Source: an uncultured Pelagibacteraceae bacterium
GTDB taxonomy: Bacteria; Pseudomonadota; Alphaproteobacteria; Pelagibacterales; Pelagibacteraceae
Assembly: GCA_902617025.1 (NCBI GenBank)
Contig: CACMVB010000002.1
Location: forward strand, 1-64,000
Direction: 5' to 3'
Length of the DNA: 64,000 nt
Position numbers and translations under genes: made by a program. This document shows, in pieces, positions 1-9,096 of the stretch. Within the stretch, counting starts at the first letter, position 1; every line of letters begins with the position of its first letter. The notes below the pieces were generated by a model. The model saw only the letters and a program-made list of their open reading frames with translations. It did no database searches and was not told the origin of the DNA.

Positions 1-647
1 TGTGAGTTATTATTATTAATTTCAATTTTAAAAAAAGTATCGGTATTGGGATTTGTATTTATCAGATTTACACCTTCAATAAAATTTTTTGAAATAATTC
101 TTTTTACTTTTAAGTTACATTGTTTAAAAATATTTTTAAGATTCTTTAAATCATTATTATCTATTAAAAAAAAAGATAACTCATGAGTGTAAAAGTTCCC
201 AAACAAACCAATGGGTAAATTTTTAATTTCTTTTTGATCAAGAAAAAACTTAGAATTGAAAATATGAAGCACTGATTTATTTTTTTCTATTTCTCCAATT
301 TTATTTTTGAGGGAGTTAAGTATGTAAATTATATTCTCTTTAACTAGTTGAGACCCATTTAAACGTTTATAACCTGAGAGGGCAATAACAGAGCACTCAA
401 AGTTATCTATCATGATCACTGCCTCTTTGAATGTAAAATTTAATTTTTGTTCTATTAAGTAAATATTCTTTTTAAAGTTATTTACAATTAGATCAAAGTC
501 AAAAATTTTATTGTTACTTATTCCCTCATTTATGATTTTATCTTTGTATAATACTTTAATATCATCATTTTCGATGTTTTCTAGAACAACAAATATTGTT
601 TCAAAATTATTTATTTCAATAAAAAGTTTTGGTGATTTAGTGCCCAT
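1..647 (-). CDS. ftsA: FtsA-like cell division protein (partial, N-terminal part)
   Basis: Absent from the ORF track because it runs off the left edge; reading the minus strand from the ATG at 645-647 gives about 215 residues with no stop. It starts 3 nt after the ftsQ stop, the normal place for ftsA, the actin-like protein that tethers FtsZ to the membrane. The stretch VLHIFNSKFFLDQKEI...LPIGLFG followed by an 'L..L..IFKQCNLKVKRI' segment resembles the FtsA 1C/SHS2 region. The N-terminus is divergent: the usual actin-fold phosphate-1 motif (D-I-G-S/T) is replaced by IEINNFETIF. Identity rests on synteny plus this weak similarity; the C-terminal half cannot be seen. Confidence 0.72.
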   Translation of the reverse strand, partial: MGTKSPKLFIEINNFETIFVVLENIENDDIKVLYKDKIINEGISNNKIFDFDLIVNNFKKNIYLIEQKLNFTFKEAVIMIDNFECSVIALSGYKRLNGSQLVKENIIYILNSLKNKIGEIEKNKSVLHIFNSKFFLDQKEIKNLPIGLFGNFYTHELSFFLIDNNDLKNLKNIFKQCNLKVKRIISKNFIEGVNLINTNPNTDTFFKIEINNNNS

Positions 648-650
648 TAT

Positions 651-1310
651 TTATTTTAAAATAAGTTGATTATTTATTCTATAATCAAAAATTTCGTATT
701 TTTCGAAATTTTTTTGATTTTTTATGCCTAAAAAATATTTAAGACTTTTTTCATAATTTTGATTAGGTAATTTAATTGTTTTATTATCAACTGTAATTAG
801 ATCCCATCTTTTAGACTCAAAAAAATTAAATTGTTTAATTGTTTCAATTGGAAAATTAATTTTTTTAAGTTGATTATAAAAAATTTTGAAGTTGTTTTTA
901 TCACCGAAAACTATTGGTAAATTTTGATAATTATTTAATTCTACAAAATTAATTAATTTGTCATCATTAGTATAATACTTTTTTTCTTTTTTATTTTGAA
1001 GTATAGCGATTGGTTGCCTCTCATAAATTTTAATCTTTATATTATTTGGGTAGATTTTTTTAAATTCAAAACTTTCAATAAAATCTATTTCTCCGATCTT
1101 TGAATTTATATCCTGTGAGTTAATCGAAAATATATTTGCTTCATACAAAAACGATAGTTTTTTTTTTAAAATTTTTTCATCAATTATTGAGTTATTTTCA
1201 ACTAAAATCTTTTTAATTGTAAATTTTGAATTTAGATTAAGTTTATCTTGAAAACTATAAGTGCTTAGTAACAAAAATAATACTAAAGCGATAAATAAAC
1301 GTTTATTCAT
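651..1310 (-). CDS. ftsQ: Cell division protein FtsQ
   Basis: Bitopic inner-membrane division protein linking FtsL/FtsB to the rest of the divisome. The N-terminus (MNKRLFIALVLFLLLSTY) is one short membrane segment with almost no cytoplasmic tail, followed by a POTRA-like stretch (FTIKKILVENNSIIDEKIL, about residues 30-100) and a beta domain containing the family-typical 'ERQPIAI' segment. At 219 residues it is shorter than most FtsQ proteins (roughly 270-300), mainly through loss of the cytoplasmic N-terminus. It overlaps the ddl stop by 4 nt and precedes ftsA. The call is supported by position and the POTRA pattern. Confidence 0.85.
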   Translation of the reverse strand: MNKRLFIALVLFLLLSTYSFQDKLNLNSKFTIKKILVENNSIIDEKILKKKLSFLYEANIFSINSQDINSKIGEIDFIESFEFKKIYPNNIKIKIYERQPIAILQNKKEKKYYTNDDKLINFVELNNYQNLPIVFGDKNNFKIFYNQLKKINFPIETIKQFNFFESKRWDLITVDNKTIKLPNQNYEKSLKYFLGIKNQKNFEKYEIFDYRINNQLILK

Positions 1311-2248
1311 CGATTTATGCTAGCATCTAACAAAATATTCTCAATCAAATCTGGGAAAGTAATTCCACAATAATTTGCTATTTCAGGTACTAAAGATAAA
1401 TTTGTCATCCCAGGTTGTGTATTTATTTCTAATAAATAAAACTTATTATTAAAAAATTTAAAATCTGCTCGTGAAACCCCCTTGCAACTTAAAACCTTAT
1501 GAGCTTTTTTTGCTAATTTTAAAACTTTGTTATAATCCTTTTTGTTTAATCTAGCTGGCATAATGTGTTTTGTTTTAGCAGCTTTCGTATATTTTGCTTT
1601 GTAATCATAAAATAATCTTTTTGGAATTAATTCTATAGCCCCAATAGCATTTTTATTAATTACTGCTGCTTGAATCTCTTGGCCTCCAATGTATTGCTCC
1701 ACTATAATTTCTCCGTAATAACCTAACAAATTATCAATTGATTTTTTCAAGTGATTTAAATTTTTAACTATTTTAACCCCAATACTTGATCCTTCATCAG
1801 TAGGTTTTACCACTAAAGGGAGTTTCATTTTTTTTTTTTTTATAATTTTTTTTAAATATTTTACGTTTTCTCTCTTTTTGAGTGAAAAATATTTTGGAGT
1901 TAAAATTTTATTTTTAATAAATATTTCTTTAGAAATAATTTTATTCATAGCGTTATAAGAACTTATAACCCCAGAGTGCGTATAAGGAATTCTTAAATAT
2001 TCAAAATAACTTTGGGCTACTCCATCTTCGCCGTCTTTACCATGTAAAGCATTAAAAATTACATCAATTTTTTTCTTATCAATTAAATTAAAGTTTTTAA
2101 ACTTAGGATCAAATTTAGATATAACATATTTTTTCTTTTTTAATGCCTTTATACATGCTTTACCGCTATCTAAACTAATCGCTCGTTCTCCAGAATTTCC
2201 GCCAAGCACTACAAGCACTCTTTTGAAAGGTAAATGTTTATTCACCAA
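1307..2248 (-). CDS. ddl: D-alanine--D-alanine ligase
   Basis: Cytoplasmic ATP-grasp enzyme that makes D-Ala-D-Ala for the UDP-MurNAc-pentapeptide (added by MurF). Visible signatures are VLGGNSGERAISLDSG at the N-terminus, HGKDGEDGVAQ around residue 70, VVKPTDEGSSIGV in the ATP-binding loop and the C-terminal LLEINTQPGMTNLSLVP Mg-binding motif. The 313-residue length is normal. It overlaps murB by 11 nt upstream and ftsQ by 4 nt downstream, so translation is probably coupled within the dcw operon. In a Ddl the GM-T-LSLVP ending is the family hallmark, so confidence is high. Confidence 0.96.
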   Translation of the reverse strand: MVNKHLPFKRVLVVLGGNSGERAISLDSGKACIKALKKKKYVISKFDPKFKNFNLIDKKKIDVIFNALHGKDGEDGVAQSYFEYLRIPYTHSGVISSYNAMNKIISKEIFIKNKILTPKYFSLKKRENVKYLKKIIKKKKMKLPLVVKPTDEGSSIGVKIVKNLNHLKKSIDNLLGYYGEIIVEQYIGGQEIQAAVINKNAIGAIELIPKRLFYDYKAKYTKAAKTKHIMPARLNKKDYNKVLKLAKKAHKVLSCKGVSRADFKFFNNKFYLLEINTQPGMTNLSLVPEIANYCGITFPDLIENILLDASINR

Positions 2249-3143
2249 TAATTTTAATCTCTAATTCGAGATCAACTCCCATTTTTTTACTTACAGTATC
2301 CTTGACTCTTTTTATGAGTCTTTCAATATCAGCCGACTTTGCTTTACCGTTGTTAACAAAAAAGTTACAATGTTTTTCAGAAATTGAAGCATCACCTTCT
2401 GAAAATTTATCACAACCTGCATTTTTTATTATTTGCCAAACTTGTTTTTCTTCACCTATATTTTTGAATGTACTTCCACATGTTTTTATTTTACTTGGTT
2501 GAGCTAATTTTTTTTTTTCAATCAATTTTTTTTGTGTTTTTTCTATTACTTGCGGATTTTCTTTTTTTCCTCTCAATTTTACTGAAGTAATAATTGATCC
2601 TTCTGGTAGATTTGAACCTCTGTAAAAAAATTCTATTTCTTCAGACTTGATCTCTTTTTCTGTACAATTCTTAGTGTTGATTACTCTAATTGAGACTAAA
2701 ATTTTTGAAATATCGTTACCATAACATCCACTATTCATTATAACTGCTCCGCCTATAGAGCCAGGAATGCAAGACAAGAATTCCAAATTACCTATTCCCT
2801 TGTCTTTTGCAAAGTCTGAGATTTTTCTATCCAGTGCTGCAGCTCCAACTTCTAAAATATCATTATCTAGTAATCTAATATCTGTAAAACCTGATCCAAG
2901 CTTTATAACAACTCCTTTAATTCCTTTATCTCTGATAAGTGTGTTAGATCCTGCTCCAAGAATAGTTATATCTAGTTTATTTTTTTTATTATGAGTCAGA
3001 AATTCAATTAATTGTTTTTTATCTTTAGGTTTAAATAAATATTCAGCAGGTCCACCGAGATTAAACCAACTATAATTTGAAAGTTTCACATCTTTTGAAA
3101 TACTTGAATTGAGCTTATTTATTAATTCATCGTTGATTTTCAT
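2238..3143 (-). CDS. murB: UDP-N-acetylenolpyruvoylglucosamine reductase
   Basis: FAD/NADPH enzyme that reduces UDP-GlcNAc-enolpyruvate to UDP-MurNAc in the cytoplasm. The FAD-binding domain shows SWFNLGGPAEYLFKP near residue 25 and ILGAGSNTLIRD near residue 60. GSIGGAVIMNSGCYG (about 130) and the C-terminal TCGSTFKN with a following SEKHCNFFVN are MurB-specific; the serine in CGSTFKN corresponds to the catalytic proton donor. At 301 residues it is a compact type-II-like MurB. It overlaps murC by 4 nt (ATGA) and ddl by 11 nt. Confidence 0.96.
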   Translation of the reverse strand: MKINDELINKLNSSISKDVKLSNYSWFNLGGPAEYLFKPKDKKQLIEFLTHNKKNKLDITILGAGSNTLIRDKGIKGVVIKLGSGFTDIRLLDNDILEVGAAALDRKISDFAKDKGIGNLEFLSCIPGSIGGAVIMNSGCYGNDISKILVSIRVINTKNCTEKEIKSEEIEFFYRGSNLPEGSIITSVKLRGKKENPQVIEKTQKKLIEKKKLAQPSKIKTCGSTFKNIGEEKQVWQIIKNAGCDKFSEGDASISEKHCNFFVNNGKAKSADIERLIKRVKDTVSKKMGVDLELEIKIIGE

Positions 3144-4537
3144 AGTTCAGCTTTAAGTCCCCTCATATATTTTGATATTAAACCAGCGCCCATACCAATT
3201 ATAATTTCATCACTAGTTAGGTTCTTTTTAAAATATTTTTTTATTTCTTCAAAGTTTTTTATAATAATAACTTGGGTTTTTGAAAATTTAGAAATTAATT
3301 TTGCAAATTTAATTGAACTAAATTTTAGATTTTTTTTTTCACCAGCGGCATATAATGGACAAAGTAAAACTAAATTTGATTTTGTAAATGAATTAGCAAA
3401 TTCATTTTTTAAAGAAAACACTCTAGAATAACGATGTGGTTCAAAAACTGATATTATTTTTCTAGTTCTGTAAACATTTTTTACACCATCTAGGATGGAT
3501 TTAATCTCAGTCGGGTGGTGTGCATAATCATCATAAAAATCATTCTTACCTTTTTTAAATATTTTTGTCATTCTTCTTTGAACACCAGAAAAATTTTTTA
3601 ATGATTTTTTTATTATATTTTGACTTACACCAATATTTAAACAAACAGTTATAGCTGCCGCTGCATTTAAAACATTGTGTCTTCCAAGTAATTTGAGCTT
3701 TATATTTTTAATATTTTTATTTTTTTTATTAATATTTTTATAACTTAAATCAAAAATAGAATAATCAACATTATATCTAATATTAGAGATTTGATAGTCT
3801 GCATTCGAGCTTAGACCATAAGTCAAAATATTTTTATTTTTTATTTTACCTAATACCCTTTTTAAATTTTGACTATCTATACAAATTATTGATTTACCTG
3901 TTGGAGGAGTTTTTTCAATAAATTTAATAAATGAGTTTTCTAAGTTTTTAAAATTTTTATAATAATCAACATGCTCGTGATCTATGTTAGTTACAATTGA
4001 ATAGTTTATTGGAAATTTAAGAAAACTACCATCGGACTCATCTGCCTCTAATATTGCCCATTCCCCTCTACCTAATTTAGCATTGCTATTTAATGAATTA
4101 ATTACACCACCATTAACAATAGTTGGATCAAGTTTCTGATCAGATAGGATTTTTGAAACCAAAGAGGTTGTAGTCGTTTTTCCGTGTGAGCCTGTGATTA
4201 TTATATTTTTTTTAAGTGAAACTACATCCGCTAATACTTCTGCTCTTGAATAAATGGGAATTTTTTTTGATTTCGCAAATTTTAATTCAACATTATTTTT
4301 TTTAATAGCAGAAGATTTTACAAGAATTGTTGAATTTTTTATATTTTTTTTTGAATGGCCAAAAAAAACTTTAATGCCTCTTTTAACACAACTTAAGGTA
4401 TTTTTATTTTTATTATTATCACTTCCTTGTATCTTGAATCCCATATTGTTCATTATCTGGGCTAAACCACTCATCCCTATTCCACCAATTCCAACAAAGT
4501 GTATAACTTCTTTCTGGCCTAAATTAATTTTTCTCAT
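3140..4537 (-). CDS. murC: UDP-N-acetylmuramate--L-alanine ligase
   Basis: First ligase of the peptide stem, adding L-Ala to UDP-MurNAc. The N-terminal Rossmann motif VGIGGIGMSGLAQI (about 15) binds the UDP-sugar, IITGSHGKTTTTSL (about 114) is the P-loop, EADESDGSFLKF follows, and the C-terminal domain has DDYAHHPTEIK and FEPHRYSR. The 465-residue length is typical. The start overlaps the murG end by 14 nt and the stop overlaps murB by 4 nt. No alterations of catalytic residues are visible. Confidence 0.97.
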   Translation of the reverse strand: MRKINLGQKEVIHFVGIGGIGMSGLAQIMNNMGFKIQGSDNNKNKNTLSCVKRGIKVFFGHSKKNIKNSTILVKSSAIKKNNVELKFAKSKKIPIYSRAEVLADVVSLKKNIIITGSHGKTTTTSLVSKILSDQKLDPTIVNGGVINSLNSNAKLGRGEWAILEADESDGSFLKFPINYSIVTNIDHEHVDYYKNFKNLENSFIKFIEKTPPTGKSIICIDSQNLKRVLGKIKNKNILTYGLSSNADYQISNIRYNVDYSIFDLSYKNINKKNKNIKNIKLKLLGRHNVLNAAAAITVCLNIGVSQNIIKKSLKNFSGVQRRMTKIFKKGKNDFYDDYAHHPTEIKSILDGVKNVYRTRKIISVFEPHRYSRVFSLKNEFANSFTKSNLVLLCPLYAAGEKKNLKFSSIKFAKLISKFSKTQVIIIKNFEEIKKYFKKNLTSDEIIIGMGAGLISKYMRGLKAEL

Positions 4538-5621
4538 TTATTATTTCTTTTAATATTTTGCTTATATTGTTGTAGACATTTTTGTCAGAATATTGACTTT
4601 GGCTAAGTAAAATTTTATTTATTTTTGTCTTTTCTCTATAGATTTCTAAAATAAGTTCAAACAACTTATTATTTAAATCTTTTTCCTCTACTAAAAATCC
4701 ATAATTTTTGTTTTTGTAATAAATGGCGTTTTTTAATTGATGGTTATCTGCAGAAGATGGTAAAGGAATTGATATAAAAGGAACGTTTACATTTGTAAGT
4801 TCAGCTAAAACAGACGATCCAGATCTAGTAATCGCTAAATTAACTTTTGAAAAAAAATCGAGAAGATTGTTTTTAAAATTGAATATTTCAAAATCAATTT
4901 TATTTTTTTTATAAAAAGATGATAATTGATCGTTTTGACTGGGTAAGCAATGTTGGTAAACTGTAATCGGAATACCTTGGTTAGAACATTTAAGAAAAAT
5001 TTCTGGAAGTGTCTCAGCAAAAATTCTTGCTGCTTGGCTGCCGCCAAGAACAAGCAAGTTGATTTTATAAGAAATTGAGACATTGGAATTCTTATTTTTA
5101 AAATTAATTATCTCTTTGTTTATGATATTTCCTAAAACATAAATTTTATCTAAATATTTTTGGGGAACTCCTTCTAACTCTTTATGAGATACTAATATTT
5201 TTTTAGAAAATGGAAGTAAATATTTGTTGGCCTTTCCAATTACTAAATTATTCTCGTAAATAATGTATTTTATTTTTAGAATACTTGCAGCAATACAAAC
5301 TGGAAAAGATGCATATCCACCCATACCGAAAATAATCGAGGGTCTATTGAATATTAAAAATATAAACGCAAATGTGATTGCATAGAAAATAAGAAAAAAA
5401 GAGATAAATAATTTTAAAATATTTTTTTTTACAAAAGGGAATGAGGGTAATATTGCAATATTTAAATAATCATTTTTTTTGATAAATTTATAACCTCTTT
5501 TGTCTGTTACAATATTTACATGATAGTTTTTTTCTAAAAGGTGTTTTGCCAAGTTTAAACCCGGAAATACATGACCGCCTGTTCCTCCTATAGCAATTAA
5601 TACTTTTATTTTTTTACTCAT
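4524..5621 (-). CDS. murG: UDP-GlcNAc:undecaprenyl-PP-MurNAc-pentapeptide transferase
   Basis: GT-B glycosyltransferase that converts lipid I to lipid II on the cytoplasmic face of the inner membrane. The N-terminal glycine-rich loop IAIGGTGGHVFPGL, GMGGYASFPV (about 97), LVLGGSQAARIF (about 190, second G-loop) and ITRSGSSVLAEL...PFISIPLPSSADNHQ (UDP-GlcNAc binding) are all present. Length 365 is normal. It overlaps ftsW by 8 nt and murC by 14 nt, which suggests translational coupling of lipid II synthesis with the flanking genes. Confidence 0.96.
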   Translation of the reverse strand: MSKKIKVLIAIGGTGGHVFPGLNLAKHLLEKNYHVNIVTDKRGYKFIKKNDYLNIAILPSFPFVKKNILKLFISFFLIFYAITFAFIFLIFNRPSIIFGMGGYASFPVCIAASILKIKYIIYENNLVIGKANKYLLPFSKKILVSHKELEGVPQKYLDKIYVLGNIINKEIINFKNKNSNVSISYKINLLVLGGSQAARIFAETLPEIFLKCSNQGIPITVYQHCLPSQNDQLSSFYKKNKIDFEIFNFKNNLLDFFSKVNLAITRSGSSVLAELTNVNVPFISIPLPSSADNHQLKNAIYYKNKNYGFLVEEKDLNNKLFELILEIYREKTKINKILLSQSQYSDKNVYNNISKILKEIINEKN

Positions 5622-6741
5622 AAAGATAAGTATTATTTTTAGTATAATTTAAAATTACCCCTGCAAGTATAGCGCTACCAATTAAGGATGAACCTCCATA
5701 ACTTAGGAATGGCAAGGTCATACCTGTTGTTGGTATAAGACTAGTATTAACGCCAACGTGAATAAATGTTTGAAATATCAATAATGTAGCTAAAGAACAT
5801 AAAGAGATTTTAATGAGTTCATCTTCTTCATTAATGCAGTTTTTTATAATTCTGAAAGAAATATATAAAAATATTAATATAATAATGATTGAAATTATTG
5901 ATCCATATTCCTCAGAAATAATTGCTATTATATAATCGGTGTGGGCTTCAGGAACACTATCTTTTAAAATTCCCTCTCCCATGCCTTGTCCCCTAAGTCC
6001 ACCAAGCTTTATGGCATCTAGAGCAGACGATGATTGGAATTTGTCACCCTTGCTTGGGTCAATAAAAGAAACTAATCGATCAATTATATATCCAAATTTC
6101 TCAGGCATTGAAAATAGTAACAAACTTATAGAAAGAAGAAAAATTGAGATAAAAACTAATATATAAATTAAACTTACGCCTGATATAAAAACTGTAGTTA
6201 TCCATGTTCCGATAAGCAAAATAGTTTGCCCAAGATCAGGCTGATCAATTAAAAAAATGATTACTGAAGATAATAATAAAAAACTAAAAATATATTTTAT
6301 TTGAGATTTTTTTAGGCTTTTTAAAGTCAAAATTTGAACTGTAATTAAGATAAAAAAAGGTTTTAAAATTTCTATCGGTTGTAATCTAAAAAAATAAAAG
6401 TCAAGCCATCTTTTTGCTCCTTTAACTTCAACTCCCGCAATTGGAACTAAAGCAAGAGATATAAAAGACAAAATAAAGAGAGGAGTTACAAATTTTTTCA
6501 AAAGAGAAGTATCAATAATTGAAATTAAAATCATAATATTTAGAGCAAGGAAAGTGAATATTAGATGTTTTGAAAAGAAAAAATAATAATCTTTATTAAG
6601 TCTTTCACCAGCTAAAGAAGAAGTAGAGGAAAAAGAAAAAAATAAACCAAGAAAAAACAAAACTATAAAACAAAAAAAAATTTTTTTATCAATATTACGC
6701 CAATAATTTTTAAATTTAAGTTTAGATATATTTTCTTGCAT
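5614..6741 (-). CDS. ftsW: SEDS-family septal glycosyltransferase FtsW
   Basis: Polytopic inner-membrane peptidoglycan polymerase working with FtsI at the septum. The sequence is a run of about ten hydrophobic segments, with family motifs KGAKRWLDFYFFRLQPIEILKP (short form of the RWI...QPSE motif), LIDQPDLGQTILL, and the C-terminal HVGVNTSLIPTTGMTLPFLSYGGSS. The pentad 'PTTGMTLPF' is diagnostic for SEDS proteins. The usual 'QPSE' reads QPIE here. Length 375 is normal. It overlaps murD by 20 nt and murG by 8 nt. Confidence 0.95.
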   Translation of the reverse strand: MQENISKLKFKNYWRNIDKKIFFCFIVLFFLGLFFSFSSTSSLAGERLNKDYYFFFSKHLIFTFLALNIMILISIIDTSLLKKFVTPLFILSFISLALVPIAGVEVKGAKRWLDFYFFRLQPIEILKPFFILITVQILTLKSLKKSQIKYIFSFLLLSSVIIFLIDQPDLGQTILLIGTWITTVFISGVSLIYILVFISIFLLSISLLLFSMPEKFGYIIDRLVSFIDPSKGDKFQSSSALDAIKLGGLRGQGMGEGILKDSVPEAHTDYIIAIISEEYGSIISIIIILIFLYISFRIIKNCINEEDELIKISLCSLATLLIFQTFIHVGVNTSLIPTTGMTLPFLSYGGSSLIGSAILAGVILNYTKNNTYLYE

Positions 6742-8008
6742 AATATTTACTTAGTTTTTTAAATTTTTCTCCCCTTTTTTCGAAATTTAAAAATTGGTCA
6801 AAAGATGCTGCGGCTGGGCTTAAAAGAATAAAGTTTTCTTTATGGCTAAATGATTTGATGTCTTTTAATATTTGAATTATGGAATTTTTTAAACTTTTAG
6901 TAATCATTAATTTAATCTTGTTTTTCAATTGATTTTTAAAAAAATTAATGTTTTCGCCAATAATATAGGATTTTATAATATTTTTTTTTAAACTTTTTAC
7001 ACGAAACTTGTCGTTTTTTTTTGGTAACCCTCCAACTATCCAATAAATATTTTTTGTATTTTTTAAAGCAAATTTTGCAGCCTCAAAAGTAGTTGCTTTT
7101 GAGTCATTAATAAAGGTACAATTATTTTGTTTTAAAAAGATTTCATATCTATGTGGTAAACCTTTAAAAGAATTAAGTGATTTACAAAATGATTTAAAAC
7201 TAATTTTGAGAAGTTTTGTAAAAGAGTAAACAAAAGACATGTTCTCGTCATTTATATCAAGCTTTAAATAAGAATTTTTTATGTAAGGTTTTATTTTTTT
7301 ATATTTATCTATGTTAGGAATATTTAACTTTCCTAAAAATCTTCTTTTTTTAAATTCGTATTTAAAGTTTTTATTTACAAAAGAGTATTGACTCTTTTTT
7401 TGTCTTTCAAAAATTTTGAATTTCGAATTTATGTAATTTCTAATGCTACCATGCCAGTCAATATGATCATTTGTTATATTTAATAATATAGCATAATCAG
7501 GGGAGATAAATTTTGAGTAAGCAAGTTGAAATGATGAAGCTTCAATTATAAGAAAATTATTTTTATTAACATTTAAATTTAATATGGGTGTGCCTATATT
7601 ACCGCCTAATAATGTTTTATAACCATTTTTTTTTAATACGTGATCTATAATTTTACAAGTCGTGGATTTGCCATTGGTTCCTGTAACAACGACACTTTTT
7701 GAAAAATTTTTTAATAAAAAAATTAAATCTAAGTCTGTAATAATCTTATTTTTATATTTTTTTAATTTATTTCTATTTTTAGACCCTTTTAAACTTATAC
7801 CAGGGCTCAAAACAATATGGTTAATTTCTTTAAGCGTTTTGTCCAAGTTTACTGGTCTTTTACTTTTGTACAGACGAAAATTTTTATCATCCCAGACTTT
7901 GTAATTTTTTATATTGTTTCTTTTAAAAAAATTTATTACTGACTTTCCTGTTAAGCCTAATCCATAAACTAAGAAAGAGTGGTTTTTAAAATTTTTTTTA
8001 GAGATCAT
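6722..8008 (-). CDS. murD: UDP-N-acetylmuramoyl-L-alanine--D-glutamate ligase
   Basis: Cytoplasmic Mur ligase that adds D-Glu. The N-terminal domain begins with FLVYGLGLTGKSVINFF, the P-loop is VVTGTNGKSTTCKI (about 109), IEASSFQL (about 155) and NITNDHIDWHGSI (about 177) follow, and INDSKATTFEAAKFAL is the conserved MurD central motif. LLSPAAASFDQFLNFEKRGEKF near the C-terminus is highly characteristic. Length 428 is slightly below the usual 440-450. It starts 2 nt downstream of the mraY stop. Confidence 0.96.
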   Translation of the reverse strand: MISKKNFKNHSFLVYGLGLTGKSVINFFKRNNIKNYKVWDDKNFRLYKSKRPVNLDKTLKEINHIVLSPGISLKGSKNRNKLKKYKNKIITDLDLIFLLKNFSKSVVVTGTNGKSTTCKIIDHVLKKNGYKTLLGGNIGTPILNLNVNKNNFLIIEASSFQLAYSKFISPDYAILLNITNDHIDWHGSIRNYINSKFKIFERQKKSQYSFVNKNFKYEFKKRRFLGKLNIPNIDKYKKIKPYIKNSYLKLDINDENMSFVYSFTKLLKISFKSFCKSLNSFKGLPHRYEIFLKQNNCTFINDSKATTFEAAKFALKNTKNIYWIVGGLPKKNDKFRVKSLKKNIIKSYIIGENINFFKNQLKNKIKLMITKSLKNSIIQILKDIKSFSHKENFILLSPAAASFDQFLNFEKRGEKFKKLSKYYARKYI

Positions 8009-8010
8009 GT

Positions 8011-9096
8011 TTACCTAAGTTTTAATGTCGCTAATCCCACTAAAGCTAAAATTATGGCTATGATCCAAAATCGAATAACAATTGTAGACTCCGCCCAACC
8101 TTTTTTTTCAAAATGATGGTGAATAGGAGCCATTTTGAAAATTCTTTTACCTGTCAACTTAAAAGAAAGAACCTGAATAATTACAGATACTGTTTCAAGC
8201 ACAAATAAACCTCCGACGATTGCTAAAACGATCTCATGTTTAACTATTATAGCTATTGCGGCAAGGGATCCCCCTAAGGAAAGCGACCCTGTATCACCCA
8301 TAAAAATTTTTGCTGGAGGGGCGTTGTACCATAAAAATCCTAAACAAGCTCCTACAATTGAACCACAAAAAATGGAGAGCTCTCCAACATCAGGAATATA
8401 TTGTATTTGAAGATATTCAGAAAAAATTGTGTTTCCAACGACATAAGAAATTAGCGTAAAGGATAAAGCTACTAGCATTACTGGTACAGTTGCGAGACCA
8501 TCAAGGCCATCTGTTAAATTTACAGCATTAGATGCCCCAATAATTACAAAAAGACCAAATGGAATAAAAAATAAGCCCATGTGCAAAATTAAATTTTTAA
8601 AAAAAGGGAAATATAAATCATATAGATATTCGTGATTAGAATATTTGATCAAAATAAATAAAGCTAAAGACCCAATAATTAGTTGTCCTATAAATTTGTA
8701 TTTCGACTTTAGACCGCTAGAGTTTTTAAGTTTAATTTTAAGGATATCATCGATCAAACCTAGACAACCAAGACTTAGTGAAACAAATACAAGCGTCCAA
8801 ACATATATATTTGCTAAGTCTGCCCAGAGCAAAGTACTAGTGATAATTCCTATAATTATTATTACTCCCCCCATTGTTGGTGTACCAGACTTTTTTATTA
8901 TATGATCTATAGGCCCATCTTGTCTTATAGGTCCAGTTATCATTTTTTCAGAAAAAATTTTTATTAAGGGTGCTCCAATTATAAATACTACTATCAACGA
9001 AGTTATTACAGATAATCCTGTCCTAAAAGTTAGATATCTAAATACATTGAAAAAAGAATATTGGTCAATTAGAGATGTAAAAAAATGAAATAGCAT
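8011..9096 (-). CDS. mraY: Phospho-N-acetylmuramoyl-pentapeptide transferase
   Basis: Integral membrane enzyme that transfers phospho-MurNAc-pentapeptide to undecaprenyl phosphate, giving lipid I. Signatures: GTPTMGGVIII (about 72), LGLIDDILKIK (about 110, the first DD motif), ASNAVNLTDGLDGLATVP (about 188), FMGDTGSLSLGGSLA (about 265) and APIHHHFEKKGW (about 323, the HHH catalytic loop). About ten transmembrane stretches are evident. The gene abuts the MurE-MurF fusion: its ATG is one base after that stop codon. Confidence 0.98.
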   Translation of the reverse strand: MLFHFFTSLIDQYSFFNVFRYLTFRTGLSVITSLIVVFIIGAPLIKIFSEKMITGPIRQDGPIDHIIKKSGTPTMGGVIIIIGIITSTLLWADLANIYVWTLVFVSLSLGCLGLIDDILKIKLKNSSGLKSKYKFIGQLIIGSLALFILIKYSNHEYLYDLYFPFFKNLILHMGLFFIPFGLFVIIGASNAVNLTDGLDGLATVPVMLVALSFTLISYVVGNTIFSEYLQIQYIPDVGELSIFCGSIVGACLGFLWYNAPPAKIFMGDTGSLSLGGSLAAIAIIVKHEIVLAIVGGLFVLETVSVIIQVLSFKLTGKRIFKMAPIHHHFEKKGWAESTIVIRFWIIAIILALVGLATLKLR

